This document shows positions 37,801 through 45,852 of a DNA stretch of 64,000 bases, piece after piece (the stretch's first letter is position 1; every line of letters starts with the position of its first letter). The notes below the pieces were generated by a model. It saw only the letters and a program-made list of their open reading frames with translations. It was not told the origin of the DNA and ran no database searches. The translations under genes and the position numbers were made by a program. The DNA comes from Labilibaculum euxinicum (GTDB lineage: Bacteria; Bacteroidota; Bacteroidia; Bacteroidales; Marinifilaceae), in assembly GCF_009795715.1 (NCBI RefSeq), contig NZ_WTCR01000014.1:62001-126000 (forward strand). The letters are read 5' to 3'.

Positions 37801-37929
37801 AAAAGTGCCGGTGTAGTGTATGATGGAAACTATCAATCTGTAATTTTAGGATTTCCATTTGAAACACTGGAAACGAAAGAGTATCGCATTGAATTGATGA
37901 AACAGATGTTTCAATTTTTTAATCAGTAA
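34801..37929 (+). CDS. Secreted zinc amidase (Amidase_3-like) with embedded golvesin-like domain
   Basis: A 1042-aa protein with an N-terminal signal (cleavage near LIAA, about 34). Zinc amidase motifs are split: HIALWHSHGWYYE (H176/H178), then FHTDAGF (H522) and TMLSELLSHHNFADM (E605). Between the first two lies a golvesin/xanthan-lyase-like beta domain (about 240-400, AKVQYIPCFPEKGEYAVSV). A fibronectin III-like domain follows (about 655-740). The last 300 residues are unassigned. It likely cleaves N-acetylmuramoyl-L-alanine bonds in the periplasm or outside. Context in the locus supports peptidoglycan as substrate. Confidence 0.82.
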   Translation: MISMSGFFINIRFLRMLCVISVLLFSNFNLIAAKKSDRLTRKADKAAQFFVEQASKDFVFTFKYDSLQIDSEQEEITLYMNPVFSYVPFRPESVQIYKKDFKEDLGRRFKNYSIRMESMGQEISDLIPNFYRNGIVEADTNRLNKNHEVTQALVRRVNTGNDAKLGLENKHIALWHSHGWYYENTLDRWEWQRARVYTTVEDLWTMEFVVPYIAPMLEKAGANVLFPRERDVQKNEVIVDADWSSEGSEYLADDSVWELNSQAGFANKYPFYIEGENPFELGSSYQTEAGTDVSAKVQYIPCFPEKGEYAVSVSYSDDEDNVNDAHYTVYHAGGKTEFLVNQSMGGKTWIYLGTFLFDKGRNPEKGMVELTNESKEPGKWISADAIRFGGGMGNIARGNPEELDELKKQRTELGFKLDSCVWQKYTSNRPRYQEAARYYLQYAGMPDSLVYSINKDYEADYSNRGKDAAKFRKKEIGKTDYKDDYMSRGEWVDYLIGSPAGPTKNPTVKGLRIPVDMALAFHTDAGFTPNDSIIGSLAIYSTTRDEDYFPNGQSKWASRDLTDIIQSQVVQDIRKKYEPKWTRRGMWNKQYSEAYRPKVPTMLSELLSHHNFADMYQGMDPKFKFDISRAYYKGILKFLSSQDGRDYVVQPLPVDHFQIRETEKGIVLSWKPVIDQLEPKAVSESYKVYTRIEDGGFDNGIVVPNSEYIITNCKPGVIYSFKVTALNNGGESFDSEILAYCKSGNGKKPVLIVNGFDRISAPQGFDDGKFAGFVGSEDEGVAYKRNIAYVGDQYDFDRKSQWLDDDASGHGSSYADQEERIIPGNSFDYPFVHGQAVRDNGFGFVSMSDEAFEELNWAAQDYSVLDLIFGEEKTTKRIYGKENKDFTIYTPEMREAIRKYLKGNNAKLIISGAYVGTDLELCGDTLAKSFAEDELHYQFRTNHASKLGNVSHTNEVRNNFKGEYQFETGYSPDIYKVEAPDAIEPKGEDAKVLLRYSGNNKSAGVVYDGNYQSVILGFPFETLETKEYRIELMKQMFQFFNQ

Positions 37930-37956
37930 GAAAATAATAAAAACACAATAATTACT

Positions 37957-39426
37957 ATGAACGAAAAGGTGACATGTTTTATTCCTTTTGGAACAAAGGA
38001 AGAGACCGAAATAACAATCAATGAGCTGATAAAATCAGATTTGACAGCTGCGATTTATGTGGTAGGCGGAGATGCAGAACTAGATGCTGAAGGTGTTACT
38101 GTTTTAACATCGGAAACCTTATCGCACGGAAAAACGATTCATGCAATTGCTGAGAAAACAGATTCTGAATATGTTTTCATCTATACAAAAACAAGTGCCT
38201 TAACTTTGGGTCAATTGGCTTTGGATCGGTTTATGAAAGTAGCCAAGGATACAAATAGTGGTTTGGTGTATTCAAATTATCGTGCCATTAAAGATGGTGT
38301 GGTTGAAAATTGTCCGGTAATCGATTATCAGGAAGGAAGTTTGAGAGATGATTTTAATTTTGGATCGGTTCTTTTTTACGATGCGAAAGTGTTAAAAGAA
38401 GCCGTGAAAGATGTTGATACTTCTTTTCGTCATGCAGGATTGTATGAATTGCGTTTGGCAATGGCTGCCCGTTCTGAATTCATGAGAATTCCGGAAATAT
38501 TGTACACCGAAGAAGAAATGGATACAAGAAAATCGGGAGAGAAAATTTTTGATTACGTTGATCCTAAGAATCGTGCCGTACAAATTGAAATGGAGATTGC
38601 CTGCACCGAGCATCTGAAGAGAATCGGAGCTTTTTTAGCGCCAAAATTTGACGATGTTGCCTTTGATGAAGGTAATTTTAAAGTGGAAGCTTCTGTTGTG
38701 ATTCCGGTTCGTGATCGTGTAAAAACCATCGAGGATGCGATTAAATCGGTATTGGCTCAAAAGGCGGATGTGGCTTTCAATTTGATTGTTGTTGACAATT
38801 ATTCTACAGATGGAACGACTGAAATTATTCAGAAATATGCTGCTGTGGACAATCGGATCATTCACATTATTCCGGAACGAAAAGATTTGGGAATCGGCGG
38901 TTGCTGGAATGAGGCAGTAGCTCACGAGTCTTGCGGTAAATTTGCCATTCAGTTGGATAGTGATGATTTATATGCCGATGAAACCACTGTGCAGAAAGTT
39001 GTAGATGCATTTTACAGTCAAAACTGTGCTATGGTTGTAGGAACTTATCAGATGGTAAATTTTGCATTGGAAGAAATTCCTCCGGGAATTATTGATCACA
39101 AAGAGTGGACTCCGGAAAACGGAAGAAACAATGCGCTTCGTATTAATGGATTGGGAGCTCCCCGTGCATTCTATACTCCGGTATTGCGAAGGAATCCAAT
39201 TCCAAATGTAAATTACGGTGAGGATTATGCTTTAGGATTAGCAATTTCGCGTAATTATCAGATTGGTAGAATTTACGATCCAATTTATTTGTGTCGTCGG
39301 TGGGATGATAATTCGGATGCATCTTTGGATATTGAAAAAATGAATACTCACAATACGTACAAAGATCGTATTCGTACCATCGAATTGAAGGCTAGAAAAC
39401 TGTTGTGTAAAAAATACATGATTTAG
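37957..39426 (+). CDS. Tandem family 2 glycosyltransferase
   Basis: A 489-aa soluble protein with two GT-A-like halves. The N-terminal half (1-225, VTCFIPFGTKEETEITINEL) keeps the fold but shows no DxD. The C-terminal half (235-489) has ASVVIPVRDRVKTIEDAI, VVDNYSTDGT, QLDSDDLYAD with the DxD, and GEDYALGLA. No signal peptide or membrane segment, so it works in the cytoplasm. Its acceptor and donor are unknown. A transferase inside a catabolic locus is unexpected. It follows the amidase gene by 27 nt. Confidence 0.85.
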   Translation: MNEKVTCFIPFGTKEETEITINELIKSDLTAAIYVVGGDAELDAEGVTVLTSETLSHGKTIHAIAEKTDSEYVFIYTKTSALTLGQLALDRFMKVAKDTNSGLVYSNYRAIKDGVVENCPVIDYQEGSLRDDFNFGSVLFYDAKVLKEAVKDVDTSFRHAGLYELRLAMAARSEFMRIPEILYTEEEMDTRKSGEKIFDYVDPKNRAVQIEMEIACTEHLKRIGAFLAPKFDDVAFDEGNFKVEASVVIPVRDRVKTIEDAIKSVLAQKADVAFNLIVVDNYSTDGTTEIIQKYAAVDNRIIHIIPERKDLGIGGCWNEAVAHESCGKFAIQLDSDDLYADETTVQKVVDAFYSQNCAMVVGTYQMVNFALEEIPPGIIDHKEWTPENGRNNALRINGLGAPRAFYTPVLRRNPIPNVNYGEDYALGLAISRNYQIGRIYDPIYLCRRWDDNSDASLDIEKMNTHNTYKDRIRTIELKARKLLCKKYMI

Positions 39427-39511
39427 ACTCTGTGTAACTAGTGATCTCTGTGGTAAAAAAAGTCTAACCACTGAGAGCACAGAGTTACACAGAGAAAAAA
39501 AGGAATACAGG
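39419..39511. repeat. Intergenic inverted repeat, unit 1
   Basis: CTCTGTGTAACT (39428-39439) is complementary to AGTTACACAGAG (39483-39494), with inner arms CTGTGGT/ACCACTG. The whole block, with flanks GATTTAGACTCTGTG and GGAATACAGG, recurs at 39586. Such CTCTGTG/CACAGAG palindromes also leave fragments at 18252 and near 48979. Confidence 0.75.
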
Positions 39512-39585
39512 GGTGATTTGCAAAATGTTAATTTGGTGTAATTTGATCGTGCCAATAGTTTGTTAAATCTTTGTAAATACCTACG

Positions 39586-39679
39586 ATTTAGACTCTGTGA
39601 ACCTCAGTGTTCTCCGTGGTAAAAAAATAGTTTAATCATAAAAAGCAGGGAGATTCACAGAGAAAAAAGGAATACAGGT
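39586..39679. repeat. Intergenic inverted repeat, unit 2
   Basis: A diverged copy of the unit at 39419 about 167 nt away, sharing GATTTAGACTCTGTG, CCGTGGTAAAAAAA and AGAAAAAAGGAATACAGG. Outer arms CTCTGTGA/TCACAGAG still pair. Confidence 0.75.
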
Positions 39680-39716
39680 ATTATTTTAGTGAGAAACCTG
39701 ATAAAAAATAAGAAGT

Positions 39717-40595
39717 ATGAAGCAATTTTTTCAAATTTTAGTGGTATTGCTTATTTCTCTAAGCTCTTGTCAAGGAAAAAAAATCCAACAAGAGGTAAAG
39801 GACTCTGTTCAATTAAAAGATTCAATTGATCAGGAAATCTTTAATTCCATTCGGAAAATAGCAGGATCGATGTCGATTGATTCATTACCATTGGATAATC
39901 GGGTAATTGAAGTGGCAAAAATGTTTGTGCAAACACCTTATGTTGGCGGTACTTTGGATGGGAGTGAGAAAGAACAGTTGGTCGTTAATTTCCGGGAGTT
40001 GGATTGTACTACTTATCTGGAGAATGTGGTGGCCTTATCAAAAGTACTATCCAACGATTCGCTTACAACTGATGATTTTTTGAAAGAACTTGAAAATCTG
40101 CGTTACCGAAATGGCAAACTGACTGATTATTCTTCGCGTCTGCATTATTTCTCCGATTGGATTTATGAAAATGAAAAGAAGGGAATCGTAAAAAATATTA
40201 CAGCTGAAATTGGTGGTGAAAAGTACAACAAAACAATCAATTTTATGAGTACGCATGTCGGTTCTTATCCTGTTTTAAAAGCCGATTCTTCATTGGTAGA
40301 AGAGATCCGGAAGACCGAAAATGAAATCAATAAAAGAGAATTGTTCTATATACCGGAAGCAAAAATACAACAGCTTGAGGATAAAATTCATAATGGAGAT
40401 TTAATTGCTATTACTACTAAAATAGAAGGACTGGATATATCTCATGTGGGAATTGCTATTCATGTGAATAACCGATTGCACCTGATGCACGCTTCCAGCA
40501 AAGCTAAAAAAGTGGTGATTTCAGATATTCCTTTGGCAGAAATGCTCATGCAAAGTAAATATCAATCGGGGATTATGGTGGCCAGGTTGCAGTAA
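39717..40595 (+). CDS. DUF1460 N-acetylmuramoyl-L-alanine amidase-like lipoprotein
   Basis: A 292-aa protein with a lipoprotein signal (LISLSSCQG, Cys about 19). The DUF1460 fold, an NlpC/P60 relative, has VQTPYVGGTLD, the catalytic Cys in FRELDCTTYLENVVAL and the His in LDISHVGIAIH. Characterised Bacteroides relatives have been described as N-acetylmuramoyl-L-alanine amidases, so it probably separates MurNAc from stem peptides at the membrane. It lies after the intergenic repeats and ahead of the DUF4922 gene. Confidence 0.85.
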   Translation: MKQFFQILVVLLISLSSCQGKKIQQEVKDSVQLKDSIDQEIFNSIRKIAGSMSIDSLPLDNRVIEVAKMFVQTPYVGGTLDGSEKEQLVVNFRELDCTTYLENVVALSKVLSNDSLTTDDFLKELENLRYRNGKLTDYSSRLHYFSDWIYENEKKGIVKNITAEIGGEKYNKTINFMSTHVGSYPVLKADSSLVEEIRKTENEINKRELFYIPEAKIQQLEDKIHNGDLIAITTKIEGLDISHVGIAIHVNNRLHLMHASSKAKKVVISDIPLAEMLMQSKYQSGIMVARLQ

Positions 40596-40692
40596 ACTAT
40601 AACTCTGACAGAGTCGGAGACCGGTAAGCGTTAAATGATTTAATTTAACAAACAGACTAAAGGAATATATTTTGTCAAGATATTGGGAAACA

Positions 40693-41700
40693 ATGAATGT
40701 AAACAGCATAAATAAATTAGAGAATTTATTGGAGGAGAAATCTTCCACACAGATATTAGGTGATTTTCTGAACGATCAGCTTAGAAATTGGCCTTTGGCA
40801 ACAGGAAATTACAAGGGATTGGAAAAAGTTGAAGAGAAAGAATTTCAATTCGATGGATATAAGATAAAAGTTCAGTTCAATCCTGAAAGAATCAGATCAT
40901 CAGCCGCGAAAGTAGATCAAAAGAGTATTGAAAATCGTGCTTGTTTTTTGTGCCTCGATAAACTTCCCAAAGAACAAGGTGGTATCGCTCAAGGCGATGA
41001 TTTTGTGATTTTGGTAAATCCGTTTCCAATTATCCCACAACATTTTACCATTCCAAAAATCGATCATGTCGATCAGAGTTTTGAAGAGAATGTTTCAGGA
41101 ATGTTGTCTTTGGCTAAAAATATGCAAGGATATACTTTGTTTTATAACGGGCCAAAGTGCGGTGCTTCAGCTCCCGATCATATGCATTTTCAGGCAGGGA
41201 ACAAAGATTTTATGCCAGTAGAAACAGAGTATGCAGTTTTGAAAAATTTGCAATCGGAGCTTTTGAGCGATTCGAATCAATTTGAGATGCGTGCTTTTCC
41301 GAATTATCTTAGGAAAATGATTTCCATAGAGTCGGAAAATGAAAAAGAAATGATGAAGGCTGTTTCTGTTTTTTATCAGGCTTTTTCGGCGATGCAACCG
41401 GAAGAAAAAGAGCCAATGCTCAATGCAATTTGTTCTTTTTCCGATGGCAAATATAGTATGCATTTGTTCCCACGAAAACTACATCGTCCATCGCAATATT
41501 TTGCTGAAGGTGATCAGCAATTGCTGATAAGCCCTGCATCAGTCGATTTTGGCGGTGTATTTATTACTCCCCGGCGGGAGGATTTTGAGAAAATCACATC
41601 GGAGGATATCGTAGATATCTTCAAACAAGTAAGTGTTGACGATGAGTTTTTCGGAACTCTTTGCAAGAAGTTAAGAGCTAAATTAGGAATCTCACTTTAA
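40693..41700 (+). CDS. DUF4922 HIT-like nucleotidyltransferase/phosphorylase-type protein
   Basis: A 335-aa cytoplasmic protein. CFLCLDKLP is a CxxC-type site; VNPFPIIPQHFTIPK and APDHMHFQAG (H163-x-H165-x-Q167) give the HIT/GalT-type HxHxQ active site. Such enzymes transfer or phosphorolyse nucleotidyl groups. The C-terminal DUF4922 half ends with DFGGVFITPRREDFE. Substrate unknown; a nucleotide-sugar link with the upstream glycosyltransferase is inference. The ATG at 40693 is preferred to TTG 40672. Confidence 0.8.
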   Translation: MNVNSINKLENLLEEKSSTQILGDFLNDQLRNWPLATGNYKGLEKVEEKEFQFDGYKIKVQFNPERIRSSAAKVDQKSIENRACFLCLDKLPKEQGGIAQGDDFVILVNPFPIIPQHFTIPKIDHVDQSFEENVSGMLSLAKNMQGYTLFYNGPKCGASAPDHMHFQAGNKDFMPVETEYAVLKNLQSELLSDSNQFEMRAFPNYLRKMISIESENEKEMMKAVSVFYQAFSAMQPEEKEPMLNAICSFSDGKYSMHLFPRKLHRPSQYFAEGDQQLLISPASVDFGGVFITPRREDFEKITSEDIVDIFKQVSVDDEFFGTLCKKLRAKLGISL

Positions 41701-41769
41701 GGAGAAAAGAAATTGTATACTCCCGTAAAAGACACGGTTTTTTCTCGAGAGAAACTAAAATGTAGATCT

Positions 41770-41956
41770 TGGGACTGAAAATGTAACAAAAGGGAGTATG
41801 AATGTAGGTCGAGGAACTGTGAATGTAACAGGAAGTAATTCAAATGTAAGTCGAGGGAATGCAATTGTAGCACGAAGTAATTTAAATGTAAGTTGAGGGA
41901 CTGTGAATGTAACAGGAAGTAACGCAAATGTAAGCCGAAGGAATGCAATTGTAAAA
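41770..41956. repeat. Minisatellite of about 43-bp units with TTACATT boxes
   Basis: Alternating half-units of about 20-22 bp, such as GGGACTGTGAATGTAACAG and GAAGTAATTCAAATGTAAG, recur nine times with drift. Paired half-units give an approximately 43-bp higher-order repeat present about four times. It fills most of the gap between the DUF4922 and GNAT genes. A minus-strand ORF of 83 codons through it is only the repeat read as His/Leu-rich protein. Confidence 0.85.
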
Positions 41957-41997
41957 AAGCCTTTACTTCAAATTAACCCTAAGTAATTAAAAGAAAC

Positions 41998-42912
41998 ATG
42001 TCCAATACCATACGACAATATCACGACAACGATTTTGATGAAGTTTTGACTCTTTGTCAAAATACTCACAAGTTCGATTCTTTTACCAAAGAATTACTTC
42101 ACGAGAAAATCTACGAAGATCCTTTTTTTAATCCTGAAATTATTTGGGTTACCACGGAAGGAAATGCTATTGTTGGATTTTTGATGGGAACCTGCCGAAT
42201 GGATATTCGGGGAGTGAATTATGGCTACGTAAAACTAATGGCAGTGCAGGAATCTCATCGAAGAAAGGGAATTGCCCGAAGCATGTATGAGTTGCTCGAA
42301 AAAGAGTTGCGTTCGCGAAAGGTTGATGTGATGCGTTTGGGTGATGTTCCAATGAATTATTTTATGCCGGGTATCGATCCCCGGTACACACCTGCACTCT
42401 GTTTTGCTATGCGAATGGGATTCAATCGATTTATGGATACTTCCAATCTTGTAGTCGATTTATCTGACCGGGAATGGTCTGATGAAAAGAAAATAATGGC
42501 TTTAAAATCTGAGAATATTGAAATTTCACGTGCAACAAAAGAAGACAAGGATGAATTGATGGATTTTGTGGCTGAAGAATGGAAGCTATGGCAATATGAA
42601 TTGGAGATGGCCTGCAAATCGAATCCGATTGCCATTCATATTGCAAAGATGAATGGAAAAATAAAAGCATTCTCGGCACACAGCGCAAATAATAAAGGCT
42701 TGCCATGGTTTGGCCCAATGGGAACACATCCCGATTTATGCGGAAAAGGAATAGGAAAAGTGTTGCTGTATAGCTGCCTGGAAGATTTGAAAAATATAGG
42801 CTTCAAAACAGCAATAATTCCATGGGTAGGACCAATCGATTTTTATTCTCATCATGCAGGAGCTGTGGTCGAAAGAGTATTTTGGCGATATGAGAAAAAA
42901 CTGACTGAATAA
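41998..42912 (+). CDS. Double GNAT-domain acetyltransferase
   Basis: A 304-aa protein with two GNAT domains. The first (1-150) has the acetyl-CoA loop ESHRRKGIARSMYELLEKE; the second (165-304) has HPDLCGKGIGKVLLYSCLE. It would N-acetylate an amine in the cytoplasm. Substrate unknown; an amino sugar or peptide fragment would fit the locus, which is inference. Confidence 0.87.
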   Translation: MSNTIRQYHDNDFDEVLTLCQNTHKFDSFTKELLHEKIYEDPFFNPEIIWVTTEGNAIVGFLMGTCRMDIRGVNYGYVKLMAVQESHRRKGIARSMYELLEKELRSRKVDVMRLGDVPMNYFMPGIDPRYTPALCFAMRMGFNRFMDTSNLVVDLSDREWSDEKKIMALKSENIEISRATKEDKDELMDFVAEEWKLWQYELEMACKSNPIAIHIAKMNGKIKAFSAHSANNKGLPWFGPMGTHPDLCGKGIGKVLLYSCLEDLKNIGFKTAIIPWVGPIDFYSHHAGAVVERVFWRYEKKLTE

Positions 42913-43023
42913 ATTGATAAGAAATAAGATGGGAAAGATGAGATAATAAAAGTTGAGTTCCGGATAGCTTGGAGCTGTAAATAATCTATTGTCTGGGATC
43001 TAATATCTAAAACCTATTAAAAA

Positions 43024-44349
43024 ATGAACGAACCACAATTACGGGTAGGCATCATGTACGAGCCTAAAATTTCATTTATATTAAATGGAATTTACATCCT
43101 CCAGCAAAATGGAAAAGAATATACAGGAAAGCAAGATGCCTGCTATATTAATGATAAAATAGCTTTTGATGGTCTTGTAGATGAAGAACTGGTTTTTTAT
43201 CCTAAATATTACGAAGAAGCATCTTTCGATTTGTCTGATGTGACAATTGGGATTAAATTCCATTGGGAACGAAAAGAAAATCAACGATTTAAAGGGGCTT
43301 TGCAATTTATTTGCGAGGATGAAAAATTGACTGCCATCAATGTTCTTTCTTTAGAGGATTATTTGGTAAGTGTTATTTCATCTGAAATGAGTGCTACCAG
43401 CAGTATAGAATTGTTGAAAGCTCATGCAATTATTTCCCGTTCCTGGCTAATTGCGCAGGTGATAAAAGGAGCTGAATTGCAAAAAACAGAAACTAATTAT
43501 CAGAGTATAGTTGAAACCGATGAGCAATATATTCGTTGGTACGATCGCGAAGATCATGTGAATTTTGATGTTTGTGCCGATGATCATTGTCAGCGTTATC
43601 AAGGCATTACCAAACAATCTACCCAATTGGTAGTTGATGCAATTAATGCAACCCGTGGATTGGTACTTACCAGTGAGGGGGAAGTCTGCGATGCCCGTTT
43701 CTCGAAATGTTGCGGTGGCGTTGCAGAGACGTTTGAAAATGTATGGGAACCTAAAAATCATAAATACCTGCAGGCTGTTATCGATAATCCGAAAGTTCCT
43801 GCTGGATACGATATGAATCTGGGAAATGAAGCCGCCGCGGTCAAATGGATCCGTACTTCACCTGAAGCATTTTGCAATACCACCAATAAGGAAATTTTGT
43901 CGCAGGTTTTGAATGATTACGATCAGGAAACCATGGATTTTTATCGTTGGAAGGTGGAATATACACAAGATGTAATTTCAGAATTAATAGCACGTAAAAC
44001 GGGTAAAGATTTTGGACAAATTCTGGATTTAATTCCTGTTGAACGAGGTGAGTCAGGTCGTTTAATCAAGTTGAAAATTGTTGGTTCAAAACGAAGTTTG
44101 GTGATCGGAAAAGAATTGGAAATCAGAAAAGTACTATCCGAATCACATTTATACAGTTCTGAATTTGTAGTTGACAAAGAAGGAGAAGAGAATGGAGTTC
44201 CGGCTAAATTTATTTTGATTGGTGCCGGCTGGGGACATGGGGTTGGTCTTTGTCAGATTGGAGCTGCGGTGATGGGTGCCAAAGGATACAAATACGATGA
44301 AATTTTGCTGCATTATTTCCGTGGAGCAGAATTGGAAAAAAGATATTAA
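43024..44349 (+). CDS. SpoIID/LytB-domain protein
   Basis: A 441-aa protein. LEDYLVSVISSEMSATSSIE and LKAHAIISRSWL are the SpoIID signature with the catalytic Glu, followed by SKCCGGVAETFENVWE and, at the end, GAGWGHGVGLCQIGAAVMGAKGY. SpoIID is a lytic transglycosylase acting on denuded glycan. No signal peptide is visible, so it may work on imported muropeptides or be exported by another route. It is larger than the core domain, with an N-terminal 100-residue beta-rich region. Confidence 0.88.
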   Translation: MNEPQLRVGIMYEPKISFILNGIYILQQNGKEYTGKQDACYINDKIAFDGLVDEELVFYPKYYEEASFDLSDVTIGIKFHWERKENQRFKGALQFICEDEKLTAINVLSLEDYLVSVISSEMSATSSIELLKAHAIISRSWLIAQVIKGAELQKTETNYQSIVETDEQYIRWYDREDHVNFDVCADDHCQRYQGITKQSTQLVVDAINATRGLVLTSEGEVCDARFSKCCGGVAETFENVWEPKNHKYLQAVIDNPKVPAGYDMNLGNEAAAVKWIRTSPEAFCNTTNKEILSQVLNDYDQETMDFYRWKVEYTQDVISELIARKTGKDFGQILDLIPVERGESGRLIKLKIVGSKRSLVIGKELEIRKVLSESHLYSSEFVVDKEGEENGVPAKFILIGAGWGHGVGLCQIGAAVMGAKGYKYDEILLHYFRGAELEKRY

Positions 44350-44544
44350 TTATAGATGTGAGATTTAAAATGTGAGAAAAAGTGAGGTATTCTTTTTTTT
44401 GAATGCTGTAAATAGCCTCATATCTAACATCTCAAATCTAAGAAAAATAAGATACGTGAATCGGTATTTTTTGAAGCTGTAAATAATCTCAGTTCCCAAA
44501 TCTCACTTCTCATATCTCAGTTCTCAAATCTAAACAAAGAAAGA

Positions 44545-45852
44545 ATGTCAAAAACAAAAAACCGCTCACCATGGGCGTGGATTCCATCTCTTTATTTTGC
44601 AGAAGGTATTCCTTACGTTGTGGTGATGACCGTTGCTGTAATCATGTACAAAAAGCTGGGAATTTCTAATACAGATATTGCTTTGTATACTTCCTGGTTG
44701 TATTTGCCTTGGATGATTAAGCCTTTTTGGAGTCCGATTGTGGATATTGTAAAAAGTAAACGCTGGTGGATTGTTAGTATGCAATTGTTGATTGGCGCAG
44801 GTCTGGCTGGGGTAGCGTTTACGGTTCCTACAACATTCTTTTTTCAGTCAACATTGGCCTTTTTCTGGTTGTTGGCTTTTAGTTCGGCAACTCACGATAT
44901 TGCTGCCGATGGTTTTTACATGTATGGAATGGACTCCAATAAGCAGGCATATTTTATTGGAATACGAAGTACATTTTATCGCCTGGCGATGATTACCGGA
45001 CAAGGACTTTTAATTATTCTGGCAGGATATTTTGAAACAACAAAACTGTTCGGGAATAGTGAAAATAACATTCCGCTGGCATGGTCGCTGACCTTTTATA
45101 TTTTGGCAGTCGGATTTTTGTTGTTTTGTGTTTATCACAAGTTTGCACTTCCGCATCCACAAGAAGATGAAGACCGGGAAGTGAAAAGTTTTTCTACAGT
45201 GTTCTCTGATTTTGGAGAGACCTTTGTTACTTTCTTCTTGAAAAAGGATATCTGGAAAATCGTAGGATTGCTTTTGGTGTATCGTTTGGGGGAATCTCAG
45301 TTGGTAAAAATGGCATCTCCTTTTCTTCTCGATCCTAAAGAGGTTGGCGGCTTGGGTTTAACAACCAGTGATGTAGGATTGGTTTATGGAACCATAGGAA
45401 TTATTTTCTTGACTTTAGGTGGTTTATTGGGTGGATTTTTAGCTTCTAAAAATGGGTTGAAACATTGGCTGTGGCCAATGGTTATCGCTATTAACTTACC
45501 AAATCTGGTATATGTTTATCTTTCTTACGCATTGCCCGAATCTTTCTTTTTGATTTGTGTTTCGGTGGCAGTTGAGCAATTTGGCTACGGCTTTGGTTTT
45601 ACAGCTTACATGCTTTATCAGATTTATGTATCTGAAGGAAAACACAAAACAGCTCACTTTGCATTTTGTACAGGTTTAATGGCTGCGGGAATGATGTTTC
45701 CAGGAATGATTTCCGGTTGGCTGCAGGAGTTGTTGGGTTATCAGCACTTCTTTATTTGGGTGATGATTTGTACCATTCCAAGTTTTATTATGGTGAAAGT
45801 GATTGATATAGATCCAAAATTTGGTATTAAAACAGGAAACAATGAAAAATAG
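44545..45852 (+). CDS. AmpG-like MFS permease
   Basis: A 435-aa inner-membrane protein with about 12 membrane spans. WAWIPSLYFAEGIPYVVV, LPWMIKPFWSPIVD and SSATHDIAADGFYMYGM match the AmpG branch of the major facilitator superfamily, which imports anhydro-muropeptides. The cytoplasmic loop (205-225) and the second half (VEQFGYGFGFTAYMLY) also fit. Its place among peptidoglycan enzymes supports muropeptide or amino-sugar import. Its end overlaps the GDSL gene by 11 nt. Confidence 0.88.
   Translation: MSKTKNRSPWAWIPSLYFAEGIPYVVVMTVAVIMYKKLGISNTDIALYTSWLYLPWMIKPFWSPIVDIVKSKRWWIVSMQLLIGAGLAGVAFTVPTTFFFQSTLAFFWLLAFSSATHDIAADGFYMYGMDSNKQAYFIGIRSTFYRLAMITGQGLLIILAGYFETTKLFGNSENNIPLAWSLTFYILAVGFLLFCVYHKFALPHPQEDEDREVKSFSTVFSDFGETFVTFFLKKDIWKIVGLLLVYRLGESQLVKMASPFLLDPKEVGGLGLTTSDVGLVYGTIGIIFLTLGGLLGGFLASKNGLKHWLWPMVIAINLPNLVYVYLSYALPESFFLICVSVAVEQFGYGFGFTAYMLYQIYVSEGKHKTAHFAFCTGLMAAGMMFPGMISGWLQELLGYQHFFIWVMICTIPSFIMVKVIDIDPKFGIKTGNNEK

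Noticed and set aside
41697-41948. An 83-codon minus-strand ORF rich in His and Leu
   Set aside because: It is the minisatellite read in one frame; the repeat explains the composition.
41770-41956. Possible CRISPR array
   Set aside because: Units are contiguous and degenerate with no unique spacers, and no cas genes are in the window.
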